Origin: Bactericera cockerelli
Taxonomy: Eukaryota; Arthropoda; Insecta; Hemiptera; Triozidae
Length of the DNA: 64,000 nt
Assembly (NCBI GenBank): GCA_024516035.1
Contig: CM044961.1
Location: 5,606,015 to 5,670,014, forward strand
Direction: 5' to 3'
In this document: positions 1 through 10,933 of the stretch, piece after piece
Numbering within the stretch: position 1 is the first letter of the stretch
How the letters are laid out: every line of letters starts with the position of its first letter
Program-made: the position numbers and the translations under genes
Notes under the pieces: model-generated
The model's input: the letters and a program-made list of their open reading frames with translations, nothing else
What the model was told of the DNA's origin: nothing
Databases searched by the model: none

Positions 1-109
1 ATTGCTATTGTTGCTCCTGTGGATGAAGAAATAATGGGCGTGTCATTTTTGTCGTTTGAAAATTTATAAATAACTTTGTTTAAAAGTCGAAAAGAATCAA
101 CTTATAATG

Positions 110-405
110 AGCGCACGATTAACTCAGAGGTAAGATACTAGCTTGCCATGAGGAATTTTCCGGGTACGAACCCCAGAGCCGACAAAAAATATATTCAAAA
201 TTTGGTTACAGTTGTTTATATAGGACACCTTCCTTTGCGATCGTGTTAATCCAGCACCTAAATGGGGAGTATTGTGTCACTTCTCGCCCATTAGAGGGGA
301 GGCATACTACAGGATGGGCAGGCTACAACACAGACCACAAGCGTCCACAGTAACTGCTGTTTCACAGCTAGGAAATAAAAAAGGCTGTGAAACACTCATC
401 TTTAA
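110..405 (+). mobile_element. SINE family A copy
   Basis: Diverged head (GATTAACTCAGAGGTAAG, CTTGCCATG, GGTACGAACCCC) and a well-kept body with TCGCCCATTAGAGGGGAGG and CTACAACACAGACCACAAGC. Confidence 0.8.
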
Positions 406-577
406 ATAATTACTTTGGTGGATCAGCCATAAGATTATTTATTTATTTGAAAAAGAGCCTTATTTTAAGGTCTGTTTACATGATGTTTTTTGTATAAATA
501 TAAATTATGTTATCTTTCTCGTTCCCACTGGATTGATTTCAGCTTTTGGCAGTAGCTGTCTCTGATTTAATTTACAG

Positions 578-661
578 CTTCCAGAGGAAGTCAAAGCCTT
601 GGAGAGTGGTACATTAATCAAGATGAAAACAAAAGATTCTATGTTTGCCTTTAATCAGTAA
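578..661 (+). CDS. Possible terminal coding exon of an unknown plus-strand gene
   Basis: TTTACAG|CTTCC is followed by 27 open codons (LPEEVKALESGTLIKMKTKD then SMFAFNQ) and TAA. The composition is protein-like and the stop is followed by AT-rich sequence resembling a 3' UTR. I do not recognise the protein. No partner exon is visible in the 577 bases to the left, so this rests on the acceptor and composition alone. Confidence 0.3.
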   Translation, partial: LPEEVKALESGTLIKMKTKDSMFAFNQ

Positions 662-783
662 AAATATTGTACTCGTACTTTGTAAAATTTGATAAGAGGT
701 TTTACACTGCACAGTATAAATGGTTGCTTTTCAAGTGTACAAGTTGTATTCATTTTCTCTCAATATGGATCTTGAGAGTCATC

Positions 784-1255
784 TATTTGCAGCCGTATTT
801 ATGAACAGAAAACGTCGTCTGCGCAATGGCTCGAGGATTATTACTATCCTTTGATACTGCTAGCCAATACCTTGCTTGAGACATTGCTAAGGAAAAATTC
901 TCTCTTCATAAATACGGCTGTAAGACGTTACAATATGGGAAACGAATGTTTTTCCTTTGATACTACTAGCCAATACCTTGCTTGAGACATTGCTAAGGAA
1001 AATTCTCTCTTCATAAATACGGCTGTAAGACGTTACAATATGGGAAACGAATGTTTTTCCTTTGATACTACTAGCCAATACCTTGCTTGAGACATTGCTC
1101 AGGAAAAATTCTCTCTTCATAAATACGGCTGTAAGACGTTACAATATGGGAAACGAATGTTTTTCCTTTGATACTACTAGCCAATACCTTGCTTGAGACA
1201 TTACTCAGGAAAAATTCTCTCTTCATAAATATGGCCGTAAGACGTTACAATATGG
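784..1255. repeat. About 106-bp tandem repeat, four copies
   Basis: Unit starts at TCTCTTCATAAATACGGCTG at 901, 1006, 1112 and 1218 (periods 105, 106, 106). It also includes TTTCCTTTGATACTACTAGC. It abuts the donor of P450 exon 7 and fills the place where the next exon would be expected. Confidence 0.88.
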
Positions 1256-1273
1256 TTGGAAACAAATCTTACC

Positions 1274-1474
1274 TTCGGGAATAACGTAGTCCTTGCCATC
1301 ACTGCCTATGATTGTCATATCCTCAACGACACTTCTGCCTATGTAGGGAGCAGCGGGGAACATACGTAATGTTTCCTTTATTGCCCCTTCCAAGGTTTTC
1401 ATGCTGTTGAAGTCATCTACTGTAGGAACGATGTTGAAGTTCTCTCCAAGAGTTTCGACGATTTCTTCGTATAA
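1274..1474 (-). CDS. P450 exon 7: K-helix
   Basis: Acceptor CATCCCAG|TTATAC and donor GAAG|GTAAGA. Encodes LYEEIVETLGENFNIVPTVD, then LEGAIKETLRMFPAAPYIGR. The ExxR motif is ETLR. Open frame, in phase with exon 6. Confidence 0.85.
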
Positions 1475-2385
1475 CTGGGATGGAAAAGAAATAGGAAAAT
1501 CTTATAGTATTCTGTGTACATATATCATTTCAGATGTAAATAAATTAGTGTTATATCTAGTAGACAATGAAGTATTAGAAAGATTGGTTGTAAACGGGCA
1601 GTATTTCGCCGAGATTTTTTTCATAATTATTGCTTCCATTTCTTAGTATAATCTTGACATCTTAAAAGACCATTCAATATAATACAAATTTTGTTTGTTA
1701 AGAAGAAGATTAGTGAAATTTCTCATGGCTCATGTAACCATTTGGAAAATGATCATGAACTGATATAATGAAAGGATATTTACTAGGAATAGAAAATCTC
1801 AATGACTTACTCAGTCAAGAAACTATCTGGTAGATCCTTGGGGATCCTAAACACTTTCAATTTATAGAATTATGTATTCATATTAGTCTCATCTATTGTA
1901 AGCTACAATCTTACAAATTCTTTTAGCTGGCAATGGTTGAAAAATCAGACAGAATAGTTGAAAACTTGTGCTATGTATGAATGTGCATGAATTTTAGTAA
2001 ATTCGTTTTCTTTGTTTACAAATCACATTGTTCTCAAAACAACTTAAAGTCTCACTTATGTCCTCATGGTTGAGTTTGGTTGGTTCTGGCACTCCTCATT
2101 CCATATTTTACGGCTGGATACCTTTCCTAAAGCTAACCCTTTTAAGAGTGCCAATAAGTTGTAGTGTTACGTTGGTTTGAAAAAGCTGGTAGTAGTTAAA
2201 TAGTATATGATTAAACGTCACAGTAAAGCATGTATTTCATAAAATAAATCAACCACTAGTCAATAAGAAATATCTCTTCCAAAAAATTCCCACTAGGCAG
2301 TGTACCCATTATCGATGTTGCATTCCCTCGTTGAATAGCGAGGGAAATAGTAATATTATTTTTCAAATTGTAAATGAAAACCTAC

Positions 2386-2549
2386 TTTCTGCTGAACATC
2401 AGGATTCTGGGCAAGCAAGAGGAGCAGCATGGTGCATTCTGTCGCCAGAGTGTCTGTCCCGGCCACAACCATGATGAACATATGGGCGAGGATCTCTTCC
2501 AGTGACATGTTGAATTCTTCTCCCATCATATGATCTAGGAATGACATTT
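2386..2549 (-). CDS. P450 exon 6: I-helix
   Basis: Acceptor TCTACAG|AAATG and donor CAGAAA|GTAGGT. Encodes MSFLDHMMGEEFNMSLEEIL then AHMFIMVVAGTDTLATECTM and AQNPDVQQK. AGTDT is the oxygen-activation motif. The canonical CYP4 signature (FEGHDTT) is not kept, so this is CYP4-clan rather than a classical CYP4. Confidence 0.85.
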
Positions 2550-3141
2550 CTGTAGATAAAACAATTAATGAAGTGATACAATTACTGTTGTGATGGCAGT
2601 GGAGACAATGGGAGTGTGGAGTGACGAGGGAAAGAAATGGATTCAGGAGATAGGAAAGAAGATGATAGAGAAGACAGGGAACACACAATCAATGAGTCAC
2701 CTAGTAGCAAAAATAAGCATGACAATCCAGAGAGGTAATGCTGCCAGCGTGTTGGGAGCATTGCCATCAGAAGAATTGACTTCAATGTTCTATCTGTAAC
2801 TTTTAATAAAATTCCTAATTTTGTTGATACTGTTTATTAATGAAGTATGAGTCAGTATGTATGATTTCGTTGTTCTGAAGAACCTGAAATAGAATTGTCT
2901 CTTCTCCTCTGTTTCTTCACAGTTTTTGTGGGCAGCACAACATCACTAAGGACCGAATTATAAAATAGGATTAGATTTAATGGAAGAAGATCCATACTTT
3001 TATGGAGGAAATTAAGCTGCTAATTTTTTATAGAATTTGGGACTTTTTTATTATACCTGTATATTTTAACATTTAAATATATACATTTTTGTATGTGTGC
3101 TATAGGTACATGATATATCAACAAATTCTTTTACAAAAATT

Positions 3142-3218
3142 ACATTAATAAAACCAAGACTCGAACCACCGACCTCCAGGTTAAAAGTCCGCCGCATTAT
3201 TAACCAAGCTACTATGAT
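3142..3218 (-). mobile_element. SINE family F head, minus strand
   Basis: Minus strand: CATAGTAGCTTGGTTAATAA, ACCTGGAGGTCGGTGGTTCG. In a P450 intron. Confidence 0.55.
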
Positions 3219-3872
3219 GGTTGAAAACTTCGACTTGAGGGCGTTTAACTTTAATCCTGTTTCATATTGTGGCCTAAGAACTTTTCTAAAACATTTATAT
3301 TACCTTCTTTATTCCCTGGTAAATCTGGTAATGACCAACGGGTTGTTGCACATTAAAGTAACTACTCATTTTCCTCAAGCCATGAATGGACCCCGGACAT
3401 AAGTACAGAGTAGAAAATTCTCTACCAAACCAGGATTCGAATCAGTTACCTACATGACCTAAATGCGCTATTCTACTCGGTGACTACTCAATCGATATTT
3501 GAAGGTTTTTGTAAACTTTTACCTCAGTTAAAATGCTTTGTCTATTTGTCTATAATAGTGTGTAAAAACTGGACCACTTTGACCACTGGAGAAATTACCA
3601 ATTGATTAAAGAAATGAAGAGAATGTAATCGATATGATGCCAAAAGCATTATTGAAAATTGGATCAATTTAATATTTCAGTGAGTAAATATAGCGCAATT
3701 TTACTTCCTTTAGTTTCAAATATTAGAAATCGGAAGTGTTGTGTCCACAAGTGGCAGCGAAGTTTCCTTTCTGTTGCCTTTAAAGTAGAGAAAATAATAT
3801 ATCAAAAGACATTAGTTTATAAATGTAGATTCTTAAAGTTATCTTGTCTTTTCTTTCTTTTTTATCAATTAC

Positions 3873-4053
3873 CATTATATTCCTTCTTGAATCCAATTTT
3901 ATTATTCAAATTGTTTCTCTTCTTATCTTCCACAATAGTCTTGAAGTACTCCAATGTTATCTTTGCTTGCTTCACCTCGTTGAATCTGGTTCCCACCAGA
4001 GTGTGGATGAGGTCATTTCGAAGTGGTGGAATGACCAGCCGCAGTTGGAAGTA
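3873..4053 (-). CDS. P450 exon 5
   Basis: Acceptor TTTTCCAG|TACTTC and possible donor AATG|GTAATT. Encodes YFQLRLVIPPLRNDLIHTLV then GTRFNEVKQAKITLEYFK, corresponding to the helix F/G region of CYP4-clan enzymes. Phase 1 out matches exon 6, but the entry phase does not match exon 4 by one base. Confidence 0.65.
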
Positions 4054-4638
4054 CTGGAAAATAGAAGTGGTGGTGTCATACATAATTGGATTCTATGTCA
4101 TACGGGTGGATTTATGCAATATCATTTTGTTGGTATATTTGAGCATGTTTTTATTTTTATTTCTTCTGGAAGATTTTTTCAATAAAGAAATTTGCATCGA
4201 AGTATTTACATTTTCCAATACCTGTGCTGTCACATAATCTACTCAATAGGTTTCAAAAACAAACTATAAACTCACATTTAACATAATTATGTAGCTAACA
4301 TCTGCGTAAGATCTTTGAGTAGAGTTAAGAAACAAAATCTGACACCTAATTGGACTGGGCTCAAGACTTTATCTTTTTTATGAAAACTGCAATATCAAAA
4401 CTCTTGAAAGTCTTAGAAAATACAAAACGTCTACAAATGTGTACTATCTTACACATGATCAAATGAAGACCTGAAATATCCTTTGTGCAAACTAAAAGTC
4501 AGCAGGTCACACCGCACAACACCTGTTCAACTGTCTGGTGAATCCAACACAAACTCAAGCCTGAATCAATGTGGACCAATCCAGCGGTAGCTCAACACTC
4601 CTGCAGCTGATGTACGAGTAAACGTTCGTCGTCAATCA

Positions 4639-4738
4639 AGCTCGCCGGAAGGTGAGCTCTCGTCAAGAGTAACGCGCCAGCCGGCCTATATTAACACGAA
4701 ACAGAGTTTGTATGTATTTTATTCATTGTTTTCCTCCA
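4639..4738. repeat. Dispersed repeat shared with 10122-10225
   Basis: CGCCGGAAGGTGAGCTCTCG, GCGCCAGCCGGCCTATATTA and ACACGAAACAGAGTTTGTAT recur at 10122-10225 in another intron of the same P450 locus. No ends are recognised. Confidence 0.65.
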
Positions 4739-5075
4739 TAGCCAGCCTCCGTGGTGTAATGGTTGTGACTACTGCCCGTGGTCCAGAGGTCTCGAGTTCG
4801 ACTCCCGGTTGGGGCAGACTTTTCGAAGAAAATTCTGTCCCTTCCAAACACGTGAGGCTGGCATTTCCGGCCCTACCCAGGCTGTGTGAGGTTAATGTGG
4901 GTAGCTGGTACGATTCCCAGCGAATGGAGGGTAAAACCCCCTTCCTGACTATCTCAAATCAGGACGTTAAAATCGAACAGAATCAACTGGTCACTATAGA
5001 TCTAATTTGGTCGCAGTGTTGTTAATTGTAAGGGTTTCACTGAAAACCCTGCAACCAGGTCAGATAATAATAATA
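4737..5075 (+). mobile_element. SINE family B, full-length
   Basis: tRNA-like head (CCTCCGTGGTGTAATGGTTG, B-box GAGTTCGACTCCC). The body contains GTGTGAGGTTAATGTGGGTA and GCGAATGGAGGGTAAAACCC, which is also found in the 5S SINE. 3' end TTGTAAGGGTTTCACTGAAA and AATAAT repeats. Lies within the P450 intron. Confidence 0.85.
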
Positions 5076-5122
5076 ATTCCCTCCATAGCATTAACAAAAA
5101 CAATAACAGTGTGAGCATTTAC

Positions 5123-5415
5123 CTCAACAGTTGTTCAAACGCTTCGATAAAGACTTTGTTCTCTTCCTCCCGCTTGCTGTAGATGTCGAAATCGCAAGTG
5201 CCATGCACGACGGAAGACAACGCCAAGTACTGGAATATCCTCTCCGTCATCACACTTTCTTGTCGTTCGCAGCACTTCCGCAGATCATCCACCACTCTCA
5301 GAGAGCCTCGGTGGATGTTGGGCATCATTCCCTTCAGCTTGTCCGGGCTAAGCCCGAGGAGATAGGCTTTTTTTCGACCATCTCCAATAGGGCATGTTGT
5401 TGGTGATAAACAGTC
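5123..5415 (-). pseudogene. P450 exon 4 with one frameshift
   Basis: Acceptor TTTCCAG|GACTG and donor TTGAG|GTAAAT. Begins GLFITNNMPYWRWSKKSLSP (helix C, W-x3-K), then changes frame near 5360-5370 to LSPDKLKGMMPNIHRGSLRV and runs open to EAFEQLL. An unbroken frame would need one base more or less at the AAAAAAAGCC / CCTCGGGC stretch. Confidence 0.72.
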
Positions 5416-5484
5416 CTGGAAATTTGTTTAGAGAATCAAATGAAAGTACATGAAATGCATGGGAACTATGTTTTCCGTAACCTT

Positions 5485-5560
5485 ACACTCTGCCGGGCTG
5501 TCTCTTTTCTTTGTATAGGCGTTCTTCACACCTCATCCGAGATGTTTGATTACAGTCAAC
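5485..5560. repeat. Dispersed repeat shared with 45068-45145
   Basis: CACTCTGCCGGGCTGTCTCT, TTGTATAGGCGTTCTTCACA and CCTC-x-CCGAG-x-TGTTTGAT recur at 45068-45145. The core of the second copy is the palindrome ACACCTCGGCCGAGGTGT. Confidence 0.6.
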
Positions 5561-6039
5561 TCTGCATAAAAAGGAATTCCAAGGTCCGGTAATGTTATCC
5601 TGCTTAGAGAGGAAACATCTATAAGAACAAGGATTGAGGTTGTAATACATGTCTCTGATGATTTTTCCTTTGCATACTAAAAGCCCTGCTTTCCAATATT
5701 TTCCTACTTATAGAGGTAACCTCCAGTTTATTCAAGTTTCCTGCTGACACACTTGTGTAAGATATTCTAGCTTGTTTTGATATCTGCATTGCACATAGCC
5801 TACACAAGTATACAGGTTCCATGAATTAAGTGTTTATTATTTTAGTATTATAACTTACGAGATGCGGTTTGATATAGTGACCTTGCCTCAGCAAATCTCA
5901 GAATATCACTCTGTGAACCTACTGATTATAATTTCAAAGCTGACCGCGACCAAAAATCAACTCAGAAGAAATCCCAGAAGATTCGTAAATGATTCGATTT
6001 TTTTATAATTATTTTAACTTCAAGATACCTACCTACGTG

Positions 6040-6340
6040 TTTGGTGCACTGGTGGTCAAGTGGTTAACGCGCTAGTCTGGTAATCGTGAGATTGACCGTT
6101 CGTGTTGAACAATTTGTTTTTTTTTTTAACCTACCAAGGTCGACGACTTTAATTTATAAAAGGGGTATTTTTCTTTTGGATAATTTTTTTTTTCTTCCAG
6201 GTTCGATATTTCCATTTTATTCCAAGTATTTCCAGTTTAGCTTCCCAACTATGGCAGAGATTGCCTCATCAGGCAATAATCACGCCCTTTGTCAATATTA
6301 TCCTTGTCAATAAAGAGTTATTATTATTATTAACTATTCG
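6040..6340 (+). mobile_element. SINE family E
   Basis: GGTGGTCAAGTGGTTAACGC, CTAGTCTGGTAATCGTGAG and a degenerate B box form a tRNA-like head. The 3' end reads TGTCAATAAAGAGTTATTAT with a TTA repeat. The middle is unlike the other families. Confidence 0.6.
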
Positions 6341-7094
6341 TGAAAGAAAAATGCGTTTTGGTACTTTTAAAGATAAACAATGGACTTAAACTATAAAAGA
6401 ACTGGAAGCAAGAATTTTTTTAAATCCATTTTGGTTAACCAAACTGGAAGATGATTTTCCTCTTTAAAAAAAATGACTTTCTTCAAGTTCGTTCATTTTA
6501 TTCCAGTTGAATCCACGTTGGTTAGAAAGAAAAATACGGCTTCAGCTTATTTGCTGAGGTACTTACCGCTACAAACTGATTAAATTTATTAATACGCTTG
6601 ATATGTTCGTACCTAATAATTAACTACTGAGATCTGGGAATATCTGAATGAGAAAAAAAGTTTCTTGTCAGTTTACACAGTTAGGTACTCCGAATAAATT
6701 ACATAAGGGTAGTAATTATATATTGTATATCTTCTATGTAAACTGGTATAGTATATTATTGTAAGAAAGCAGTTTGCGCGTGTACGTTATTCAAGAGAAA
6801 ATTAACTTGACCTTGGGTTATTTATTTGATCTAACAGAAATTTATTTGATCTAACAGATTTCTTTTAATATTTCGTTCAAGCCGGTTGGAAATTTGAAAT
6901 TTTTACACAAAACCAGCCGGAAAAAGAAAACTTATCGTCTCATTTGGTATTTTGACTATAAATAAGGCGATATTATTTTTATCGTAGTGTCTTCTCATCT
7001 CTTCCTTTATATCACTCATTTTGCTTTATCTCAAAGCCCATCGAGTTAGTCCCTACTTGACATGTATGTATAAGTTTGAATGTTCAACTCACTG

Positions 7095-7192
7095 TTGACC
7101 CAGCACCTGAATAGAAAGTCCTATGTCACTCCGCGCCCATCAGAGGGGGGGCATACTACGGGATGGGCAAGCTACAACACAGACCACAAGGG
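7095..7192 (+). mobile_element. SINE family A body fragment
   Basis: Starts at TTGACCCAGCACCTGAATAG and ends at ACAGACCACAAGG; head and tail are missing. Confidence 0.7.
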
Positions 7193-7436
7193 AATACATC
7201 CATGATCCCAGAATTGCATACCTGTATCTAGACATGATGCTATCCAGCATAGGGAATACATCCATGATATAAACAGAAAGTTGCATTCTAACAAATAAAT
7301 ACTATATTGATGTATTTGAGATGTTTGCCACTTACATGAAATACATAATACTGTGCACGTAGTGATCGATAATACTCGATAATTATGTTATTGGAAAATT
7401 GTAGGCAAAACTTGAAAGGTATTATATGGTCTTCCT

Positions 7437-7685
7437 CATGATGATAGGGTGGCGTTATCATGAACGATGGTAGCCAGACAGTGGAGGAATGACTCAGAAC
7501 TTCTACCACTATCTTTACAAAGAGGCTAATAATTGACAAGGCCCCAGAACCAAGCCAATGCTGGTCTAGTCCTTGTTTATAGTCCCCCAGCCAGACTGCT
7601 GGTCTACTTCCTGTTTATAGTCCCCCAGCCAGACTGCTGGTCTACCCCCTGTTTATATTGCCCCACAGACAGACTATAATGAAGG
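7437..7685 (-). mobile_element. Minisatellite-bearing dispersed element, copy 1
   Basis: Minus strand: three units (CTATAAACAAGGACTAGACC) then CAGCATTGGCTTGGTTCTGG and the module to ATGATAACGCCACCCTATCA. A short copy number and a diverged first unit suggest an older insertion. Confidence 0.8.
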
Positions 7686-8334
7686 TTGCATCTTCCTCAT
7701 ATACTGAAGATAAATAACTGATTCAGATAAAATCCTTTATCTTCATTCGATCAGATCCAAAGAGGAACATCACAAACAAACAATTTGCAAGATACTGACC
7801 TATTGTATATTTATTGTCTTTGGATTCAAGTTGGTTGTATCTTCCAACAGTCAGACAGAATTCTGCAAGATCGCAGAGTAAGTTCGAAAGTTGTACCAAT
7901 ATTTATTTTAATCTTCTTGTTTTAATTTGATTTCGATCAAAGACGTGTTAGTGTTTGCTCAGAATCAACCCGTTATTAGAGGTCAACCCGACAATTTTGG
8001 CGATCAGACAATCACTGCCATCAGATTTCCTGATCAAGTTTAAACATAAATGTCTTCTCACTTTGACATGTGTAACAAAGCCATACGATAAATAAAATAG
8101 AGGTCCAATACTGTTAGTGTTGAGATTATCGTTATGAAAAGATGAATGAAAAAACTAATCATTTTTTACTACATGTTATATGAATGTGCTGATTATCTGC
8201 TGGTTGATAACATGATAGTTCGGTGTCCTATGAACTTGACCGCTAAGCTCTTATCTCCACTTCCTAGTCGGAAATGAGATAAGGAACCTATGCAAGTATG
8301 TATGCACTTCATAGTGTTGCACTTCATAATTTAA

Positions 8335-8715
8335 AAAAAAGAAGAGTGTTACACAGCCTTTTTATTTCCTAGCCATGAAACAGGAGCTACTGTAGACAGT
8401 TTAGACGCTTGTGGTCTACGTTGTAGCCTGCCTATCAGTACAATAGTTCTGAGTATCCATGTCATCAACTAACCTCTCTAATTTAATCAGTATAAACAGA
8501 AAAATGAGAAGTTGTACTATCCCGTAGTATGCCTCCCTCTGATGGGCGAGAAGTGACACAATACTTCACATTTAGGTGCTAGGTCACAAGAGCGCACCGG
8601 AAAGTATCCCTTACAAACAATTGTAACCAATACAAATTTTTGTCGGCACGGGGAATCGAACCCGAGACCTTCCGCATGGCAAGCGAGTGGTTGACCACTG
8701 AGCTAATCTAAATTA
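8335..8715 (-). mobile_element. SINE family A copy interrupted by a small insertion
   Basis: Minus strand: head at 8640-8705 (TTAGCTCAGTGGTCAACCAC and CTTGCCATGCGGAAGG), body to ACACAGCC at about 8350. An 80-bp foreign piece (about 8438-8520) splits CTATC/TATCCC in the body. Confidence 0.8.
8438..8520. mobile_element. About 80-bp insertion with AGTACAA/TTGTACT ends
   Basis: Lies inside the SINE A copy. Begins AGTACAATAGTTCTGAGTAT and ends AGAAGTTGTACT, giving short terminal inverted repeats. The same internal sequences recur at 20640-20890 and 21075-21145. Confidence 0.55.
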
Positions 8716-9171
8716 CATTGTTGTGAGGGTACAATTCCCGCTACGCTTCTCAAGGCTGCGACTAGGGAAACTTGTCATTATTTTTTTAATTAATTTTTCA
8801 AACGCAATGTGTTTCACGCATTACATGAACTTATAAGCCTAGGAAGCCCATCGGGCAATGTAACTCTATGGAAAACACATTGATTATCTCCAGCTATCCG
8901 CGAGGTCCGTAAAGAAGATAGTACTTAAGGTCTTTCGAATAAGTGTCCCAAACAGTGTTACTCAAAATAAGCACCATTTAGAAGAATAACCTTCGCAATC
9001 GATTCAAGTCGAATCATCCACAGTTCTATACAAACCTTGAATCATCCCAAGAAACAAAAAAGAAAAAAAAAAAATGTTAAATTTTGTCAGTGCTGTGTCT
9101 CACGGCAAGCATCACAGTGATGTCAGTTTGTACTAAATATATTTACTATTTCTCTTCAAAAAGAAACTCAC

Positions 9172-9310
9172 CTGTCCGAAGAAATGGTTTGCACAAGTAT
9201 TGGTACTCCTCAGATTTGAGCTGAGTTTTCTGGGTTTACTTGATATGCAACACTAGGATCGTTTATGATGATTAAAAGCTTTGTGCTGATCAGAATCTAC
9301 CATGCCAGAT
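9172..9310 (-). pseudogene. P450 exon 3, frameshifted
   Basis: Acceptor TTTTCAG|ATCTGG and donor ACAG|GTGAGT. P450 blocks appear in successive frames: IWHGRF, then STKLLIIINDPSVAYQV, then KSEEYQYLCKPFLRT. In-frame TGA and TAA codons result. The last block joins in phase to GLFITNN of exon 4. Confidence 0.65.
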
Positions 9311-9340
9311 CTGAAAACCATTATAAATTATATTTTTTTA

Positions 9341-9727
9341 TTGTCTTGAAAATCAATATAAAAATATATTTAGAAAGAAAGTATTTGTCAAGATCATTCG
9401 TCAAATAAAATAAATAAAATAATATAATTGTGATATTTTACTTATCTTCTTGAAAATCAATACTTTTTTCTAGAAAGAAAGTATTTGTCAAGATCATTCG
9501 TCAAATAAAAAAAATAAAATATAATTGACATATTTTACTATCTTCTTGAAATCAATACTTTTTTTTCTAGAAAGAAAGTATTTGTCAAGATCATTCGTCA
9601 AATAAAATAAATAAAATATAATTGTCATATTTTACTATCTTCTTGAAAATCAATACTTTTTTCTAGAAAGAAAGTATTTGTCAAGATCATTCGTCAAATA
9701 AAATAACTGTCATATTTTATTCTCTTC
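9341..9727. repeat. About 100-bp tandem repeat, four copies
   Basis: Unit contains TAGAAAGAAAGTATTTGTCA, TCATTCGTCAAATAAAATAA and ACTATCTTCTTGAAA. Copies are about 90% alike and end just before GCAGTCTAG. In a P450 intron. Confidence 0.88.
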
Positions 9728-9845
9728 TTGCAGTCTAGTCTGTTTGGGCCGCATTCATAACAAAAGTATTGTTACATTTAATTCCTTTAATTATTTGTAA
9801 TGTTACATATCTTAAAAAAAAAAAAAAAAAAAAAAAGATACTCAC

Positions 9846-10048
9846 TTTTTCGAGTACTTATAAAGCATCTCATCGAAATAGGAAACCACATCAGCGATGC
9901 TTCTACCGTAAAGCATGGATAAGTTCCCGAGCAAGGGTAGGGCCGGGTTGGGCCCCGGTAGTTGCCACCCAATCCAGTAAAGTTTCCTCCTTACATAGTT
10001 GAAGTACAGGAATAAACATGCTAGACTCAGGAGCCAAAAGTTGCATTT
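9846..10048 (-). CDS. P450 exon 2: membrane anchor and proline-rich hinge
   Basis: Acceptor TTTTTCAG|AAATGC and donor AAAAA|GTGAGT. Encodes KCNFWLLSLACLFLYFNYVR, then GWQLPGPNPALPLLGNLSML and an amphipathic stretch ending MLYKYSK. PGPxxxPLLGN is the standard P450 hinge. Frame intact. Confidence 0.82.
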
Positions 10049-10121
10049 CTGAAAAAAAAAAATTGAGCATAGTGAACCATTTACAAACAAAATTATGAAA
10101 ATCTTCTCTTGAAAGTCAAAA

Positions 10122-10225
10122 CTCGCCGGGAGACGAGCGCTCGTCAAGTAGCGCCAGCCAACCGGCCTATATTAACACGAAACAGAGTTTATATGTATTT
10201 TCTTTTATTGTTTTGCCCATACAGT
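10122..10225. repeat. Dispersed repeat shared with 4639-4738
   Basis: CGCCGGGAGACGAGCGCTCG and CGGCCTATATTAACACGAAA, as at 4639. Same orientation. Confidence 0.65.
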
Positions 10226-10574
10226 ATACAAGGAGATCTTTTTCAATGTTAGATGAGTTAATACGTTATTTATTTTTTAGACAAAAGGAAATTGGTAATT
10301 GTTAAAGAATCTATCACGTAAGCTAATTGAACAGAGAACAGACTAGTTAAATGTAATTATTTTTTTATTGAAAAAAAAATGCTCCCAATTTTTTCATGTT
10401 TTTAACTCAACTCAGAAACTAATCAATTAAATTTAAATTAATTGGCTTCACAAATGGCATTGTATTTCTGTGAATTTCTTTCATTAGTTAAAACAATGAA
10501 ATTCTGATAATGAAAAAATCTCAAATCCCCAGGAAAACAAAATCTGGTGATGAAATAAAAGTGCTCTCCATCAA

Positions 10575-10680
10575 ATTACAAAACAAGGTTAGGACTTGGA
10601 TGGTTTCTGAGTTTCCAGTGAATGGAGGGCCCCCGTCGTGATATGACCATGCAGAGATGAAACCGACTTCAAACTCGAAG
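10575..10680 (+). mobile_element. SINE body fragment (5S-type)
   Basis: Contains GGTTAGGACTTGGATGG followed directly by GAGTTTCCAGTGAATGGAGG and CGTCGTGATATGACCATGC. The middle of the element is deleted. Lies in the first intron of the P450 locus. Confidence 0.55.
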
Positions 10681-10909
10681 AAAAAAAATTACAAAGTTCT
10701 ATAAAGATCGCAACTAGCCAACCTCAAAAATCTGATTTAGTAACCAATGGTTCTACAAACAATTTAACTGACAGTTTAGCTGCACTCCATAATTTTCAAA
10801 GCTCAAAAAACGGGTCATATAAAAGTAAATTTTAAATTAACAATGAACATCGATTGAAAATATCAACAACAACAAAATTAAACTAATGAATGTTAAATAA
10901 TAAACTTAC

Positions 10910-10933
10910 GACAAACAAGAGTTCCAGCAGCAT
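10910..10933 (-). CDS. P450 exon 1 (start codon)
   Basis: A short coding exon, MLLELLFV, with donor GTC|GTAAGT, phase 0. Joined to the next exon it gives a continuous hydrophobic anchor (MLLELLFV-KCNFWLLSLACL). The small size makes it less certain than exon 2. Confidence 0.6.

Larger units (their letters stand above)
1274..10933 (-). pseudogene. CYP4-clan cytochrome P450, broken and lacking its heme exon
   Basis: P450s are ER-membrane heme monooxygenases. Seven exons can be read on the minus strand: 10933-10910, 10048-9846, 9310-9172, 5415-5123, 4053-3873, 2549-2386 and 1474-1274 (the last boundary may be off by a base). In order they give an N-terminal membrane anchor, the LPGPNPALPLLGN proline-rich hinge, the TGLFITNNMPYWRW block, the I-helix AGTDT and the K-helix ETLR. 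Exons 1-2 and 5-7 join in phase and are open. Exon 3 contains at least two frame changes and exon 4 one; the exon 4/5 phases also disagree as drawn. The Cys heme-ligand exon that should follow is not seen in 1-1260. I infer a pseudogene, because the channel gene in the same window shows no frame errors. Local assembly indels remain an alternative. Confidence 0.7.

Noticed and set aside
3659..4237. 192-codon plus-strand open frame
   Set aside because: AT-rich, hydrophobic by composition only, and antisense to P450 exon 5 with its clear splice sites.
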